This document shows positions 14,857-14,915 of a DNA stretch of 14,915 nucleotides, one piece after another. Position 1 is the stretch's first letter; every line of letters begins with the position of its first letter. Both the position numbers and the translations under genes were made by a program. The DNA is from an uncultured Campylobacter sp. (lineage in GTDB: Bacteria > Campylobacterota > Campylobacteria > Campylobacterales > Campylobacteraceae): NCBI GenBank assembly GCA_937965895.1, contig CALCKS010000031.1:1-14915 (forward strand). The letters run 5' to 3'. The notes beneath the pieces are model-generated. The model ran no database searches, was not told the origin of the DNA, and saw only the letters and a program-made list of their open reading frames with translations.

Positions 14857-14915
14857 CACATCTCACGTCGTAGGGGTTGGGGGATTGTTAAGGGGGAAGG
14901 GAGCGACTTCGTAAT

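Overview
The window looks like a chromosomal segment of a Campylobacter from the moderate-GC oral/enteric group (C. rectus, C. showae, C. curvus, C. concisus). The evidence is the epsilonproteobacterial flagellin with a sigma-28 promoter, a BioB that starts almost at its radical-SAM cysteines, a TopA with three zinc ribbons, a type II citrate synthase, and two RTX-type S-layer-like proteins. Base composition is far above that of C. jejuni. The species call is an inference.

Layout, all genes on the + strand. (1) 257-5763: two tandem paralogous DUF4214/RTX surface-layer-like proteins (901 and 877 aa), each with its own ribosome site and promoter and separated by a terminator. (2) 6104-7606: a flagellin behind a near-consensus sigma-28 promoter, followed by a hairpin-rich 3' region with a duplicated 20-mer. 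(3) 7987-10095: topA. (4) 10426-11612: bioB and a crcB/fluC fluoride channel, overlapping by one base (TGATG). (5) 12195-14638: a CPA2/Kef-type membrane antiporter, starting at TTG, overlapping the citrate synthase gene gltA by ATGA. The first half is cell-surface and motility genes; the second half is housekeeping.

The most interesting signal is non-coding. Four copies of an intergenic element of about 143 nt (here called R1-R4) lie at 10100-10241 (+), 10258-10402 (-), 11983-12126 (-) and 14640-14782 (+). Each has a 5' box like GGCTTGTCTTTTG, a long hairpin and a 3' tail ending near TTCAAATTTGA. The stems differ in sequence between copies but stay complementary. The apical hairpin reads ATAC/GTAT, AGAC/GTCT, AGGC/GCCT and AGAC/GTCT around a 5-nt loop of form TNNNT. 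This pattern of compensatory change suggests selection on an RNA or cruciform structure. R1 and R2 face each other and fill the topA-bioB spacer. R3 and R4 are mirror images around the antiporter-gltA pair, and each is followed on its outer side by a second shared module, a 31-nt hairpin (11900-11930 and 14826-14856).

No rRNA, tRNA, CRISPR array, transposase or integrase was found.
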